Under the pieces are notes generated by a model. It worked only from the letters and a program-made list of their open reading frames with translations. It was not told the origin of the DNA and searched no databases. DNA of 64,000 nucleotides from Codonopsis lanceolata (Eukaryota; Streptophyta; Magnoliopsida; Asterales; Campanulaceae): NCBI GenBank assembly GCA_013146195.2, contig CM028378.1:5950340-6014339 (forward strand), written 5' to 3'. Below, in pieces: positions 22,848 through 34,997 of this stretch. Positions within the stretch are counted from its first letter, which is position 1; each line of letters starts with the position of its first letter. Made by a program: the position numbers and the translations under genes.

Positions 22848-25677
22848 GTTGCCCAGGAATCCAATTATCAAACCATAAAGAAATGGAACCCAACCCAACA
22901 GTCCAGCCAATACAAGTCTCAGCCACAGCCTTAATGCGCTGGAGGCGTTGGCAAATATGGGAGCCACGACAGGAAGAATTGATAGCATGAGAGGAACTAC
23001 AATATCTGGCCCTAAGAAATTCAGTCCACAGATTATTTTGCGAGCGAAACCTCCACCAAAGTTTAACAGAGTGAGCTTTGACGAGGGAAAATAAGGATGT
23101 GATACCAATTCCTCCATAATTCATGGGAAGACAACATGTTTTCCAAGAGACCCAATGGGATTTAGCTCTACCTTCAATGCTACCCCAAAAAAAATTAGCA
23201 AAGAATTTTTCAAGCATTCTGATAACAGCAACTGGAGGCTCTAGCGATGCAAAGAGATAGGCTGTTATTGAGTGAAGCACATGGTTAATAAGAGTGGCTC
23301 GTCCAGTCTGATTAAGGAAAGATCCGATCCAAGAGTCAACCTTCAACTGCAATTTGAGAGCAATAGGATCAAATAAACGTTTGTTCCTCCGACCAACATA
23401 AAGAGGGCATCCCAAGTATGTCATAGGAAATGAATCGATGCAAAAGCCAGAGGAAGAGGCAATACTCGTAGCACGAGTGAGCGAGAGGGAAGGGTCCACA
23501 AAAATCTGACTTTTATCACGATTAATAAGTTGCCTAGAAATAGAGCCATAATGGGCAAGCAGATCGGCATGCTTCTGAAGAGACCGGCGACTGCCATTGC
23601 AAAAGATAATTATGTCATCTGCGAAAGTGAGGTGGGAGACTACTGGATATCCACTCGAAGAAGAATAACATATACTGCTGTTGTCAAAGTGTATTCTGTT
23701 AAGGCTACGACTGATAACCTCCGCTGCAGTGATGAAAAGGCTGGGAGAAAGGGGATCTCCTTGCCTTAAACCACATGTGGACTGAAAGAACCCTACTGCT
23801 TCTCCATTAACTAGGACAGAGAACCAATTGTCGGCGATCAACCTCCATATAATGTCGATAAAACCTCATGGAAACCAAATTTGCGAAGAACCTGAATGAG
23901 AAAGACCCATGAGACCCTGTCAAAGGCCTTGGCCATGTCCAGTTTAAGAATAATGTTTGAGCAAACCACTTTTTTCCCTAAGTATGAAACCATTTCCTGA
24001 GCAAGAAGTACATTATCCTAGATGACTCTGCCTTTAGTAAAAGCACTTTGGTTTGGGGAGATAATATGGGGCAGAATCTTAGCAAGCCAAGTAGCCAACA
24101 GCTTTGATATGATCTTATTGCAGAAATTACACAGACTAATAGGCCTTAGGTCTTTAACCGATGAGGGAGGATCAACCTTGGGGATGGTGGCAATGAGAGT
24201 GCTAGACCAAGACCGGGGTAAGGAGAACCCAGCAAAAAATTCCTGAATAGCCTCATATAAGTCTAGCTTTATAATGTCCCAGCACGTGGAGAAGAAATGG
24301 CCAGAGAACCCGTCTAGACCAGCAACGTTGTCTCCACTAAGGCTACTGATTGAAGCCCAAATTTCATCTATAGTTGGGGGAGAGATAAGAGCAAGGTTCC
24401 AGTCTTCAGTAATTAACAGAGGAATCATATCAAGATCCCTAGGCATAGGAGGAGAGGCAGATTGAAGTTGCGAACAAAAATAATCAACAATTCCAGTTTT
24501 AACCGCCTCATTACTATCGAGAAGAGTGCTAGTGAGGCTATGAATAGAATGAATGTGGAGGCGTCGTTGGGCTTGACGAACTGAAGAGTGAAAAAATTTA
24601 GAATTCCATCCCCGTCCTTGAACCATTTAATTTTAGATTTTTGACGCCAAAAAGCCTCTTCATGGGAGAGGGCTAATCGAAGCTTTGCCTGAGAACTCAT
24701 TAAGGAGGTCCTGTTTTCACAAGAGCTGTTAAGTTCAAAATATAATTCTTGCTCAGTCCCAGCATCCTCAGCCTCTTTGAGATCAGTAAAGATGTTCCCG
24801 AAAACTTCTTTGTTCCATTTGCGAAGAGCGTGCTTCGTGGATTTCAACTTGTGAGCAAACTTAATCGTAGGGCGGCCTTCAATCGGGGAGTCCCAAACAG
24901 TCTTCACAGTGTCCAAAAAAGTGGTGTGGCTGGTCCAGACATTTAAGAACCGAAAAGCTGAATGCGTGTGAGCCCTTGAGTTGGAGAAGGAGAAGAGAAG
25001 CGAGTTATAGTCCGAACAGGTGCGATTGAGATGTTCTACAGAAGAGGAGGCATAAGCGTCCTGCCATAAAGAATTGCAAAGAAGCCTATCAATGTGTTGA
25101 TGAATGGTGGCATTTCCCTCTCGTTTATTCCACCAAGTGTATTAAGAACCCGAGAAACCAAGATCAATTAATCTAGCTGTAGAGAGGCATGCATGAAAGT
25201 CCAAAGCACCTGGTTGATCCCAATCACGGCCTCCAGATTTTTCTCCCAGATGCAAGATTATGTTGAAATCGTGCCAACAATCCAGGGGGAATCCACAAAT
25301 TGAGTGCTGATGTCTATCAATTCAGTCCAAAGAGTTTGGCGTTCTATGGAGGTACATTTAGCATAAACACATGTGAGGAGAACTGAAGAAGGCCAATAGT
25401 AGTGCTTAATTTGAAGGGTAATCTGTTGAACTGAGTCATGAACTAAAGAGCAAGTAAAGGAAGATTTAGCAAAAAACCAAATGGAACTAGAAGAGTTAGA
25501 GAAGCTGTACCGGAACCGGAGACGACGAGTGATGTAGTGAACCCGGTCCATATTGAGCATTGGTTCAAAGACAGCAACAAAAGAGAGATTATGGGAACGA
25601 GAAAGGTGCTTAATACGGGCAATGGTGGAGTCGTTACTGATACCCCTAGCATTCCAGAATATAGCCTTAATATCCAT
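22848..25677 (-). pseudogene. LINE ORF2: endonuclease and reverse transcriptase, broken
   Basis: On the minus strand the frame starts with an APE-type endonuclease (FWNARGISN, 25665-25640). Endonuclease remnants continue to about 25120 (YTWWNKREGN), after one stop near 25143. RT follows at 24626-24018 with GFSGHFFSTCWDII, LRPISLCN and ISPNQSAFTKGRVI, and at 23841-22848 with the GLRQGDPLSP block and the catalytic core LTFADDIIIF. The last block before the break is LWFDNWIPGQL. Two or more frameshifts (about 24430 and 23850) and a stop separate the parts. Intact ORF2 would nick DNA and prime reverse transcription at the target. Confidence 0.88.
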
Positions 25678-27117
25678 GGGAAACGGTATGGGATGAAACC
25701 GATTGCTGGGACTTTGATCTAGTAAGACGATCCGTCAAAGGGATAGGGGGTTTGGAACATGTGGACTTGGAAGAAATTCCTGGATCAAGATTAAGAGCTT
25801 CCAGATTGGATTGATGTTGCTCACCCTCTTCTTCAATAACATCAAGAACCACAAACCGATTAGGAGAGAGGATAGATGACGTATGGTTTGTGTTAACAGA
25901 AGGTTTCTCATGAGTAGTCGGCTCCTGCATGGCTTGTCCATTCAAGTTGGGAATAATGTCATTCTGGCCAGAATCGACCTCAATAGACACATCATCATTA
26001 ATTATCGGGCTAGGGACTTGGGTAATATCTTGCTTGGCACAATGAGCAACTTCCATGTCCTCTATTGACATAGGGTCCGAAGAGTGTGGAACTTCAGAGG
26101 GAGTGGCTTTTGAGAAACTAATATCAATAATAGGAATGGTAGGGCCGCAACTGTTTCAGTTTCTTGAGAACTGGGGATGACAGGCCTAGATCGGGGGACT
26201 TCATCCTGATTTTGGTGGGCATCCTGAACTGTAGGGTTTGACTTGGGGCTTGGGTCTTTAGGCTTCCACGTAGTAGTAGGTTTTGGGGCTTGTTTTGGCT
26301 GCTGCAATTTAGGAAGGTCATGAGTAGTTTCTTTCCCTTTTTGGAGAGTCTCGAGATACACTTTGTAGGAATTTCCATCATGGCCAAGACGACGGCAATA
26401 GGTGCAATAAGAAGGGAGCCTTTCAGCCTCAATGGGCTGCCAGAAACCCTCCGAAGAAGGAATGCCATTATCAATCCAGATTTTAGAGGGGAGAGTTTTA
26501 GTGAGATCAACTTCTATACAAACTCATGCCACGCTATGGCATAGAAGATTGGCAGTGGGTTTATCAATAGTTAAAGGCTTTCCAATCATGCTTGCCATTT
26601 TAAAAAGGGTTTACTTGTTAAAGAGGTAAATGGGAAGATTCGGTAAGGCAAACCAAACAGGAACTATTGGGCTTTCAACATCCGGGCGGAAATCATGTGT
26701 CCATTTGAAAACTCGCATAGGGTAATGGCCAACGAACCACTGATCTTTGATCCACAAGCGTTGGAAATCAGCTTCATGATGAGCTTGAATAAGAACATGC
26801 TTGGTGTCTAGGTGCCCAATCGTTACATCAGCCTTAAGGCCAAAGGTTAAGAACTCTCAGCGCATAACATCCATGGAAGGATGGCCATGGGAAAATTTTC
26901 CTACGAGAGTGAGGTGGAATGGTTTTGAAAGGTCAGAGACAATCGCCGGAGTAAGGCGGAGCGCTGGTTCCCCTTTATAAGAGGACGAGGGGATGAGAGG
27001 GATGCTGCTCGGAGTGCTACTGGACATAATGGAAGCAAACGACTTCTGTAAAGTTGGAGAGGGAGGTGCCGCAGGCGGGTCCTCTTCAGACGGAGCCACG
27101 GCCGGAGCCGCATCCAT
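25667..27117 (-). pseudogene. LINE ORF1-like protein (DUF4283/zinc-knuckle type), frameshifted
   Basis: It starts at the ATG at 27117 with an alanine- and proline-rich leader, then the segment before 26857 that resembles plant LINE ORF1 N-termini with a DUF4283 fold. A zinc-knuckle-like CTYCRRLGHDGNSY lies near 26420-26380. The frame shifts near 26850 and 26370, and the C-terminal part runs to 25667, overlapping the start of ORF2 by 11 bp. ORF1 proteins bind the LINE RNA. The last zinc ligand is not cysteine here. Family assignment rests on position, the knuckle and overall composition. Confidence 0.65.
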
Positions 27118-27178
27118 AGCCTTAAGATGAAAACCCTAGAGAGAACCCTTGAGGACGAAAAAACTAGAGAGATAATTT

Positions 27179-29425
27179 TTGAGCCAAGTTAAGTTTATAA
27201 CTTAACAATTCACTATTTACATAATTCTCGAGACTACCTACTACCTAGATTGTCTAGGTTTACCAAATGACAAAGTCATCACCTTAAAGGCTCTCATGAA
27301 AAATCATATTGCAACACTAGGAGACCTTACTGAGGTTCTCTAACTTTAAGTGCCAAGAAGTGCACTCAAATGATAAAACACAAAGGGCATAGACAAGATT
27401 CCGAGAATGTCCATGCGATACCATTCCGCACGACCAAGGCAATACAAACATGTAGTAGATAACAACTTGGTTATCTTCGTGACTTTAAAAATAGACTCTA
27501 TATATAGAGTACTAAGACATATAACATCCCAATTCATTCTATAGGAGGATTCCCGAACTCACCATCTCGGATTCTCCGAGGTGTTCCCAAGATTCACAAA
27601 CAAATTCTTAGACATGTCAACGTGCATTTATGCATTCAAGGCAACTGTAGTGAGTCGAGGTTCTCACATCAATAACCCTGAATACATAGGATCCAAAACA
27701 GGGGTAGGCCACATTCTCCCAAGTCATTGGACCTCATTTGAAGTCCTAATTTATCCATAATCACATGTCACACATAAACTGTTTCAAACATCTTTTGCTC
27801 CAGATCACACATTTGTGGCCCGAACATTCCCAAAACCCATAGGTCTTCATCCTAGAGTCATATAGAGCATAATAAACCATTTAGTGACCCCGTTGAGTCA
27901 AAACACATAATCCGACAACTTAGGTCTCAAAACCGATTTTTGGACTAAGTTAGCAATTTTTGTAGACTCTAATTACTCAGAACAACTTAAGTAACTCACC
28001 CATATTACTCTCACATGTTCATATATTATCGATACCCAAAATCCCAAACATTACATGTTGAAATCAACACTTATAGCATAGACTCCTTGTCTATAACAAC
28101 CTAACATGCTTTATACATAGTTTAATCCAATAAGGGAGGGGTAGTATCTTACCTCTTGAAGCCACAAATCTTAACCTAAAACAAAGATTAATCGGTGGAA
28201 GACGTTCTACTCATAGAGGGCTTTACAAATTTGAAGTCGGATAAAAGAAGTTGGATCTTCGTGGATTGGAGGAATGAGCTCTAGGGCTTCAAAGTCTCCC
28301 CTTCTCTTTTCTCTCTCTCTCTCTCTCTAGAATGCGTTTTGGAAGAGAAGAAATGAGAGGAATGACTGAACTCTCAAATGGGTTTTTGGATAGAACACAC
28401 ACAAAGAAGGGGGTAAGATACACCTTTCTTGGGTACAATTAGTAAAGGTTTAGGAGTAATCACGACTTAATTAGGCTTAATGATAATCAATAAGGTTAAC
28501 CCATCATGTTAGGGCTCAATTAGGACTAAGGAGAGTGGATTAGCAAAGGTTTAAGGGGGATTCATTAAGGGTAGAATGGCCAAAACATCCGAAATCAGAA
28601 AACATCCTGAAGTTGTCATTGGGACAAGGTGGGTCACCTTGTCCTACCACTAGGCGAGCGCCTGCTTTAGCCTTCAACAAAACTAGGTGGTGGAAAATGG
28701 GCGGTCGCTTCGTCCTTCTACTAGGCGAGCACCTTATCTTGGAAGGAGAAAATGACTTGAAATCAAGTCCAAAGGGTCCCCAACGTAACCCCAATTAATC
28801 TAGGATGATTCCTCCCTCAAAACAATTCTAAAACACGTCAAAACAACGTCCAGAAACAACACGAACAAAAGTTGAGACCATGGAATAATTTTCCAACGAT
28901 TAAACCGAGGATCGAACAAGTACCAACACATGTTTATAAACATGTTAAGTGTCTAAGGTACAGACTAGAACATTTCTACAAAGTCAAACAACATGTCTAG
29001 GGTAACAAAACTCTGATAGACGCGATGTACGCAAGGTTCAGTTTACGTAACGCGATAAAGATGAATGCGATGCCTATAGCATCCAAAGCACAAATAGACT
29101 TAGGGAACAAATCCCACAAGGGTTATAATATATGAAAGAACACTTTAGACAACCATATGAGGACCTAGGGTAAAATCAAGGTCACGGGAATGAAGTACGC
29201 AGGTAAACTCTCAACCGAGTTGCATTCTGACTAACGTCAAATTACGACTTGTAACTAAAACGAGTATATGGGTATGGACCACATACTACTAGGGAAATGA
29301 CTTCTAGATATCCTACCACACAACACAACTCAACTCAAGTCTATCACCTTAAGTCGAACGAGAGATGCTACCATTACCCAACATGCAAAACAAAGAAGTC
29401 AAACACACGATGGTTTGGGGTCCTA
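27179..29425 (-). mobile_element. Chromovirus-like LTR fragment (5' part of the LTR)
   Basis: It begins on the minus strand at 29425 with TGTAGGACCCCAAACC, the same start as the LTR ending at 3040, and shares several blocks with it. It is cut at about 27179 by the LINE. It holds dyads at 28622-28644, 28652-28663 and 28723-28734, a CT microsatellite (28310-28328) and a minus-strand GTAAGAT donor-like site near 28151. There is no protein-coding gene. Confidence 0.65.
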
Positions 29426-31640
29426 CACTAACAATATGGGCCAAAAAAATTCGAGGATGCGGAAGCATTAACAGAGTGAAGCACGAGCTATAAAGCTCGA
29501 AACCAAAACTAAATATAACCAAGAGACGATTGTCTCAAGAAGAGGAAATACAAAACTCACGTGTCGCAATATTTCAGACATCGAGTAACCCATCGACAAC
29601 TCAAGGCCAGATTTAAACTGTTGAGAACAATATCAGATATAGATAATGCAAGGTAAGGAGAGACCGTTCAAAAAAAGTAGTACGCAAGGATGCAGAAGTG
29701 GTTCGTACTATGAATAGTACTACGTCCACTACCAAAGTGGTTAGCTTTGGATTTTGAAAGATGCACTTGTTTATCCACTATGTAAGAAAGTTAGATCTAT
29801 AATGGATCATGTACAAAAATAGTTTTCAACCAAGTGTTTAATGATGAGAGAAACAATCAATGAATAATTTCTCTCTCAAGTGCTAAAATCAAACTAGAAG
29901 AAGCTGAAAGCAAGAAAGACTGGCAGATCTGCAGCTTCAGGAAGTTTGGTGAAGCGTTAGTTCTTGTCCTTTTGGATCTTTTGAATGCTTGAGTATTGAA
30001 GATGAAGCTTGAGTATTGAAGATGAAGCTTGAGTATTGAATGAGCAAGAGATATGTATTATGTAAATCTTCAAGTCTTGTATATATATTTCAGGAGATCT
30101 TCAGGACCGTTGGATTTCAAAATGGAGAGGATGTGTTCAACGTTATAATGCATTAAATGCAATTCGGCACCTTGTGGAATGAGTGCGGCGAGAGTGTCAT
30201 CAAAGATGCAATATTGCAGAGCCTCATACCAAACAGAGTAATTTAGCAGTTTGCAGGCGTTACAGCTCGAATGTCTTATTAGCCAAAAGAGGTAATGTTT
30301 TCAAACTTCACTTTTCAGACGGCAGGATGGACGTATGGTTTGTTTATCTGTCTGTGATCAGGTAAGGATATAGTTGACCTTTTTAAGAGGGAAATCTGAA
30401 ATGAGATTCAAATATTATTTGACTAGATATAAGATATCTAGATGAAATAATATAATCTAAATTCACGTGTTTGACTGAGCATCATTCTGGAGCTGAGCAG
30501 ACTTCAAAGTCTGCTGGTGAAACGTGCTTTCAAGGCTGTTGTTGAAACCTGCTAGTCCGCGCCTTGGAGAAACTAACACTAAACTATTCTATTACACCCT
30601 TGATTCTATGTTAGTAGCCACGCTAACCGGTACGTAGACCTTTTAGCCACTGTGCAATAGAATCAGAAGATGACTCAACCAAATCTAGAACCTGTGAGGG
30701 TTAACAAATACATATCGGGCTTCACAACAAAAACAACAATAGGAATATTGAATGCCTCGAAGCTACTACTTGCCCAGGAAACAACTGAATAAATACTATA
30801 CTCTAAAGTACATAAGCTCAACTACAGAGATCGGCTACATAAATAATATAACAAGACTAGATATACTACCCGAGTTTATATAACTTTACACAATGTCGTT
30901 CTCAACAGGATATAAGGACTACTACAACAATAGTGGCATAATGTGAAACGGGACTCCACGAGTTACAACTCGGAAGAATAGCAACTGGAACAAGCACGAA
31001 CCACGCGACCTCAACTATCAATCAACTAAGCACTGCTATAGTCAGGATCTACTCATCCTCAACGCGGCTGACAAATAACTGCACACTAGAAAACAAGTAC
31101 GAAGTGAGTCATAGAGACCCGAGACGCTACTACAAACAACAATATAACATAATATGAAACATTGTTATAAATAATAATTTCATCATGTTACTACGACGAA
31201 AACCCAAGAAGACGTGTCTTATACTTTTGATAAAAGATAACCTTTCCTTCTCATTTTACTAAACCGTCCAAAAAGAACCAGGGTGAAATTCCCTACTCAT
31301 AAACAAACCAAAGGAATTATAAAGCAATTCTCATAAAAACATCATATGTAAGTATGTGTTACTATATATATACACATCAAGTCATTCATGGAATTATCAT
31401 GTTGTAATGCCCCAAGCCCGAAAGCCCAGTTCGCTATGTGTAGCCCACACACTGGTCCACTGAGCACACAACACCTTAGGTCATCAGGTCCACCATAAGC
31501 TGACCCAAAAGTCTATGGATGATCTTGGCGCCCAGTAGTAGAGTGTGACCACCCTATAAATTGCACACAATTCCCACACATACCCGATGTATGATGGAGG
31601 TATTACAATACTAACTCATAAAAAAAAGGGAAGATTTATT
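29426..31640 (-). mobile_element. Second LTR-like block (3' part), split by a copia LTR
   Basis: The stretch near 29560-29610 matches 46935-46990 (LTR of the minus chromovirus), and 31080-31130 resembles the AAGTGAGTCAT block of the other LTRs. This suggests the 3' half of a related LTR in minus orientation. A copia LTR piece (about 29690-30708) sits inside. The ends are not resolved. No gene is seen. Confidence 0.4.
29690..30708 (-). mobile_element. Copia LTR fragment, inverted relative of 59971-61177
   Basis: The start on the minus strand is TGTTAACCC at 30708. Shared blocks with 59971-60960 include TTCTAGATTTGGTTGAGTCA, GTGGCTAAAAGGTCT and GGATAAACAAGTGCA. Homology stops near 29690, before the expected 3' end, so it is truncated. 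It contains a threefold 20-bp repeat near 29993-30045. The 60-aa ORF at 30183 is chance. Confidence 0.75.
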
Positions 31641-31920
31641 TACGTGAAATACTGATCAACTAAACAAGATAACCAAATTGTTCAAGCCAAAAATATAAAT
31701 AGAAAAGAGAACAAACTTTAACAATATATACAAACAATAGAAATTATATACAGATCCACAAGGTATGTATATTTACATTTTATTTACAGGCTAAAAGAAC
31801 TAATTGTATGGACAAAATATCATATACAATACCTTTGGAGCGTGATTTATGTACCCGGTACGTCTAAGCTTAGGTGATCTCCTTGTGATTCCCTTGTCTT
31901 CCGAGAAAGAAAGTCTTTTC

Positions 31921-32025
31921 TTTTGTTTGTTGTTGTTATGTTTGTGTTTGTGTATATGTTTATGTTTGTGTTTGTGTATGTGTATGTGTTTGTGTTTGTA
32001 TTTGTGTTCATGTGTGTGTGTTAAA
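31921..32025. repeat. GT-rich minisatellite
   Basis: Imperfect TTTGTG/TATGTG units over about 100 bp. Confidence 0.85.
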
Positions 32026-33079
32026 AGTGCTTCTATAAAGAATAGAGAAATTTTTCTAGAGTCTCCCCGAAGAAAATGATTCATCTTTTTTTGTTGTTGC
32101 TGGGATGGATGATTTTATAGGGAAGCTAGGGCAACTTCTTGTGTACGAGTGTCCAAAGGGGCAGGTTGTGGTGGAAGGTGAAACCTCTCCAAGAAATAGG
32201 ATGCGGATTAACTGTGTAGGGGGTCAGCCATCATGTACTATAGCAAGTCTCGTGGGCTGCACAATAACCAAAATGGGCTCCGTACAAAGTATTTTGGGCA
32301 TCATTACGGATTAGGCGTGTACCGCTGTGAGAAACTAATTTCGAAACCTCCCATCGTCACGTGAAAAGGACGTGTTTCAAAACTTAAAACGCGTGGAATA
32401 CACTCGACCTCGTTGTGGGCTCTAAAAATGTAGTGTATAGAGTCACCACCTCTATTTTAAGGTTAATTAGAGAAAAACCAAGAATACCAAAAATATAAGT
32501 TCGGGGGCTATGTTACGAGTTGGGAAGGGGTTAGACACTCAACTTGCTCTTTCGGTCTCATAATGGGTTTGCTAATATGCTTAGTTTTATTTAATATACA
32601 TTTAGTCTAGAACACATTTGTACACGTATAATGAGAAATAAAAGAAGATTTTATTTATTCAACCATGCAAAATAAAATAAAATAATAACAAAATGAAACT
32701 AAAGAAAAGATAACAAACATTTTATAGACTATTTTATAAACAAAAATAACACACTTAAAGAAAAATGAAAATAACAACTATTTACATTATATATATCTAT
32801 ATATATAACTAAACAGTAAAACTCTATTTAAGTAAACAGAAAATGTAATAAAAGAAAGGAACATAATTTAACAATATTGCAGGCAATAATAATATGCACA
32901 AATCCGCAATAGTATATACATATTTACATTTTATTTACAAACCGAAATAAATAACTACGCGGACAGAGTTTCAGATCCAATACCTACCTCTTGGAACATG
33001 ATAGTCTGAACCCGGTACGCCTTGGCTTAGGCGATCCCCGTGTGCTTCCCCTATCCTCCCAAGATAGGAATTCTTTTTT

Positions 33080-33235
33080 TGTATTGTGTTGTTGTTGATG
33101 TGTATGTGTGTATGTGTGTGTGGTGGGCATGTGTATGTAGTTGGTGTGTGTGTGTGTATGTGTTGTTTGCAATGTGTGTGTGTGTGTTGCTTACTGGGTT
33201 GCGTGTGTGTTATGTGTATATATGTGTGTGTTGAC
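33080..33235. repeat. GT-rich microsatellite
   Basis: TGTGTA/TGTGTG units interrupted by short unique words. Confidence 0.85.
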
Positions 33236-33260
33236 ATGATAGTATTATTCCAAGCACCCT

Positions 33261-33954
33261 TTTTGTTATGACGAGGAACTCTTCTCCACTATGATAAGTA
33301 GTCAAGGGTGTGTGCATGATTATGGTACGACGATTCATCACTATCACCAACTTGACAATTCGTGACGGCGATGCATCATCTACCATGAAATGTCAAGTAG
33401 ATGTTTACTTGCGATTAAAAATCAAGTAGGGATTGAGCTCGACAAGAGAAAACTCGTCCATGTCAAGTATATGTTTACTCACATTAAATCAAGTAGGGAG
33501 CGACTACCTACACACGGAAAACTCCTAAGACTTGGAAAAGAAGTTAAAACTTTCTAAAAACTAGTCTAACCTAATAGGACTTTAAAACAACATTAAAACG
33601 CCTAAATTTATATCTAAATATAAGAATACTAATCTAATAAATATAAATCCAAAAATTACATTATAATTACAGTCAAATAGATATAATACATCATATATTA
33701 ATACCAATTCATTACTCTTGCATCAGGTATCAAGTTGTAAAGTTGGAAAAAGTAAAAAAAATTGTACCCATCAACAAGTGGTGTTCGACTGTGCCGCAAT
33801 TTGTTTGAAGTTAATTAAGAAAGGTAAATTGTAATGACTCTCTTGATTAACTTCACTTGTTATGTTTTTTTTTCAACTAGTTGAATGTCTAGTTTTTAAC
33901 ATATTATAAATGATTCTTAACATTCTGAATAAGCAAATGCAGATTTTATGATCA
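33261..33954 (-). other. LTR remnant with degenerate stem-loop, then AT-rich sequence
   Basis: Positions 33285-33490 keep a recognisable but decayed version of the chromovirus LTR block: the stem-loop at about 33329-33379 and then the CAAGTAGATGTTTACTTG phrase that follows it at 310-325. From 33500 on it is AT-rich with no gene seen. Confidence 0.45.
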
Positions 33955-34715
33955 AATTATTAGAAAACAAATAATTGTAATTATTATTTAGTGGTTACTA
34001 TCGTATATAATTCCTTTCCTTGTATAGTTCTTACCTTATTAGAACTCCTACCTTGTATAGGTTTCTTGTACTCAACTCATTGTGTAACCCTAATTTGTAT
34101 CTTTCTATAAATAGGTGATTCAATCAATGAAAGGCTTATTCTGTTATTCCTATCAATTGTGAATTTCTAGATGGTATCAGAGCTTTACTCCTAAACCTTC
34201 CTCCTCTTACATTTTCCGCCACCCAAACACTTCCGCCTCTATGGCTACCGGCAACCAAACTCTCACCATCAAGAACCCCGTTGATCCAACCCAAACCTTC
34301 GATCTCATTAAAATCTCCCTCCATAACATCACCAAACTCGCCTCCACCAACTACATCGCTTGGAAACTCTAAGTTGAGGCAACTTTCATTGGCTATGACC
34401 TCTACAAATTTGTAGATGGCTCACACTCATGTCTGCCTCCCACCGTCCTCGCCAAGGATGCTCAGACATCCAAGGATGTTCCAACACCCAACTTGCGCTA
34501 CCAACCTTGGATTCGGCAGGACAACTTTTGTTTGGTGCCCTTGTCGGCTTCCTTTCTGCTCCTTTTGTTCCATTGATCCAATAGGCCACCACTACCTGCG
34601 ATGCATGACAAACCCTTGCTCACACCTATACTTGCCCAACTTGCGGTCATATCAAGAAGATCAAGGACTATCTCAAACGAGCTTTCAAGGGCACTTAGTC
34701 GATCTCCAACAACAT
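33955..34715 (+). mobile_element. Truncated Ty1/copia: 5' LTR, primer site, start of gag
   Basis: The LTR, about 33955-34171, is related to 8102-8321. TGGTATCAGAGC at 34172-34183 is the initiator tRNA-Met primer-binding site. Gag starts at the ATG at 34241. An in-frame TAA near 34370 breaks gag, and fragments of the typical copia gag order continue (HTYTCPTCGHIKKIKDYLK, about 34620-34680) until homology ends near 34715. No pol is present. The downstream end was probably lost by deletion. Confidence 0.8.
34241..34715 (+). pseudogene. Copia gag fragment, stop-interrupted
   Basis: The first 43 or so codons match copia gag N-termini (ISLHNITKLASTNYIAWKL). A premature stop follows, then a frameshifted continuation. 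It resembles a plant copia gag of the UBN2/retrotran-gag type. It cannot make a full capsid protein. Confidence 0.75.
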
Positions 34716-34997
34716 GTAAGAAAGGTAAAACAAAAAAAATTCAAAGGAAAACAAAATATATATTTTGGAAATGTGTTTTGATTTTTAAATAAGGTGAGTT
34801 TGAACACCAATTTTGTCACAATTATTATTATTGTAGTGGGTAAACAATTATTGTTGTTTTAGCTGCTTAAGACTTTTAGTTCTTCCGTACCAAACAAAGA
34901 CTCTTATATTATTTTGGGATGTTCTACGCTAAAAATCCACTTAATTTTTTTTTATTATCTCAATGACATTTAAACTTTACCGTCTTCATTTGATAAT

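Larger units (their letters stand above)
22848..27178 (-). mobile_element. L1-type LINE, 3'-truncated
   Basis: The minus-strand LINE has ORF1 (start 27117) and ORF2 (endonuclease then RT), with about 60 bp of 5' leader to near 27178. The 3' part that should encode the zf-RVT region and end in poly(A) is missing. Coding sequence stops at 22848, exactly where the chromovirus LTR ends, so the LTR or a later rearrangement removed it. The 5' boundary is inferred from where LTR-like sequence resumes. Confidence 0.85.
31641..33260 (-). mobile_element. Two overlapping Tat-like LTR fragments
   Basis: A block with GTACCGGGT and a TCCAAAGG/TCCAAGAGG junction occurs at 31800-31920 and again at 32960-33065. 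It also occurs, inverted, at 63600-63720 inside the Tat-like LTR. The block 32330-32580 is the inverted counterpart of 61190-61370 (GAGACCGAAAG...GAGTTGGG). The two LTR pieces therefore lie in tandem, about 1.15 kb apart. Each has a GT-rich array beside the shared block. The histidine/threonine-rich or cysteine-rich ORFs are readings of these arrays, not genes. Confidence 0.6.

Noticed and set aside
26124..26544. Overlapping ORFs on both strands in the LINE ORF1 region
   Set aside because: Shadows of the decayed ORF1 frame.
31800..33271. Histidine/threonine-rich and cysteine/valine-rich ORFs
   Set aside because: They are translations of GT-rich arrays on either strand; no start context or conserved domain.
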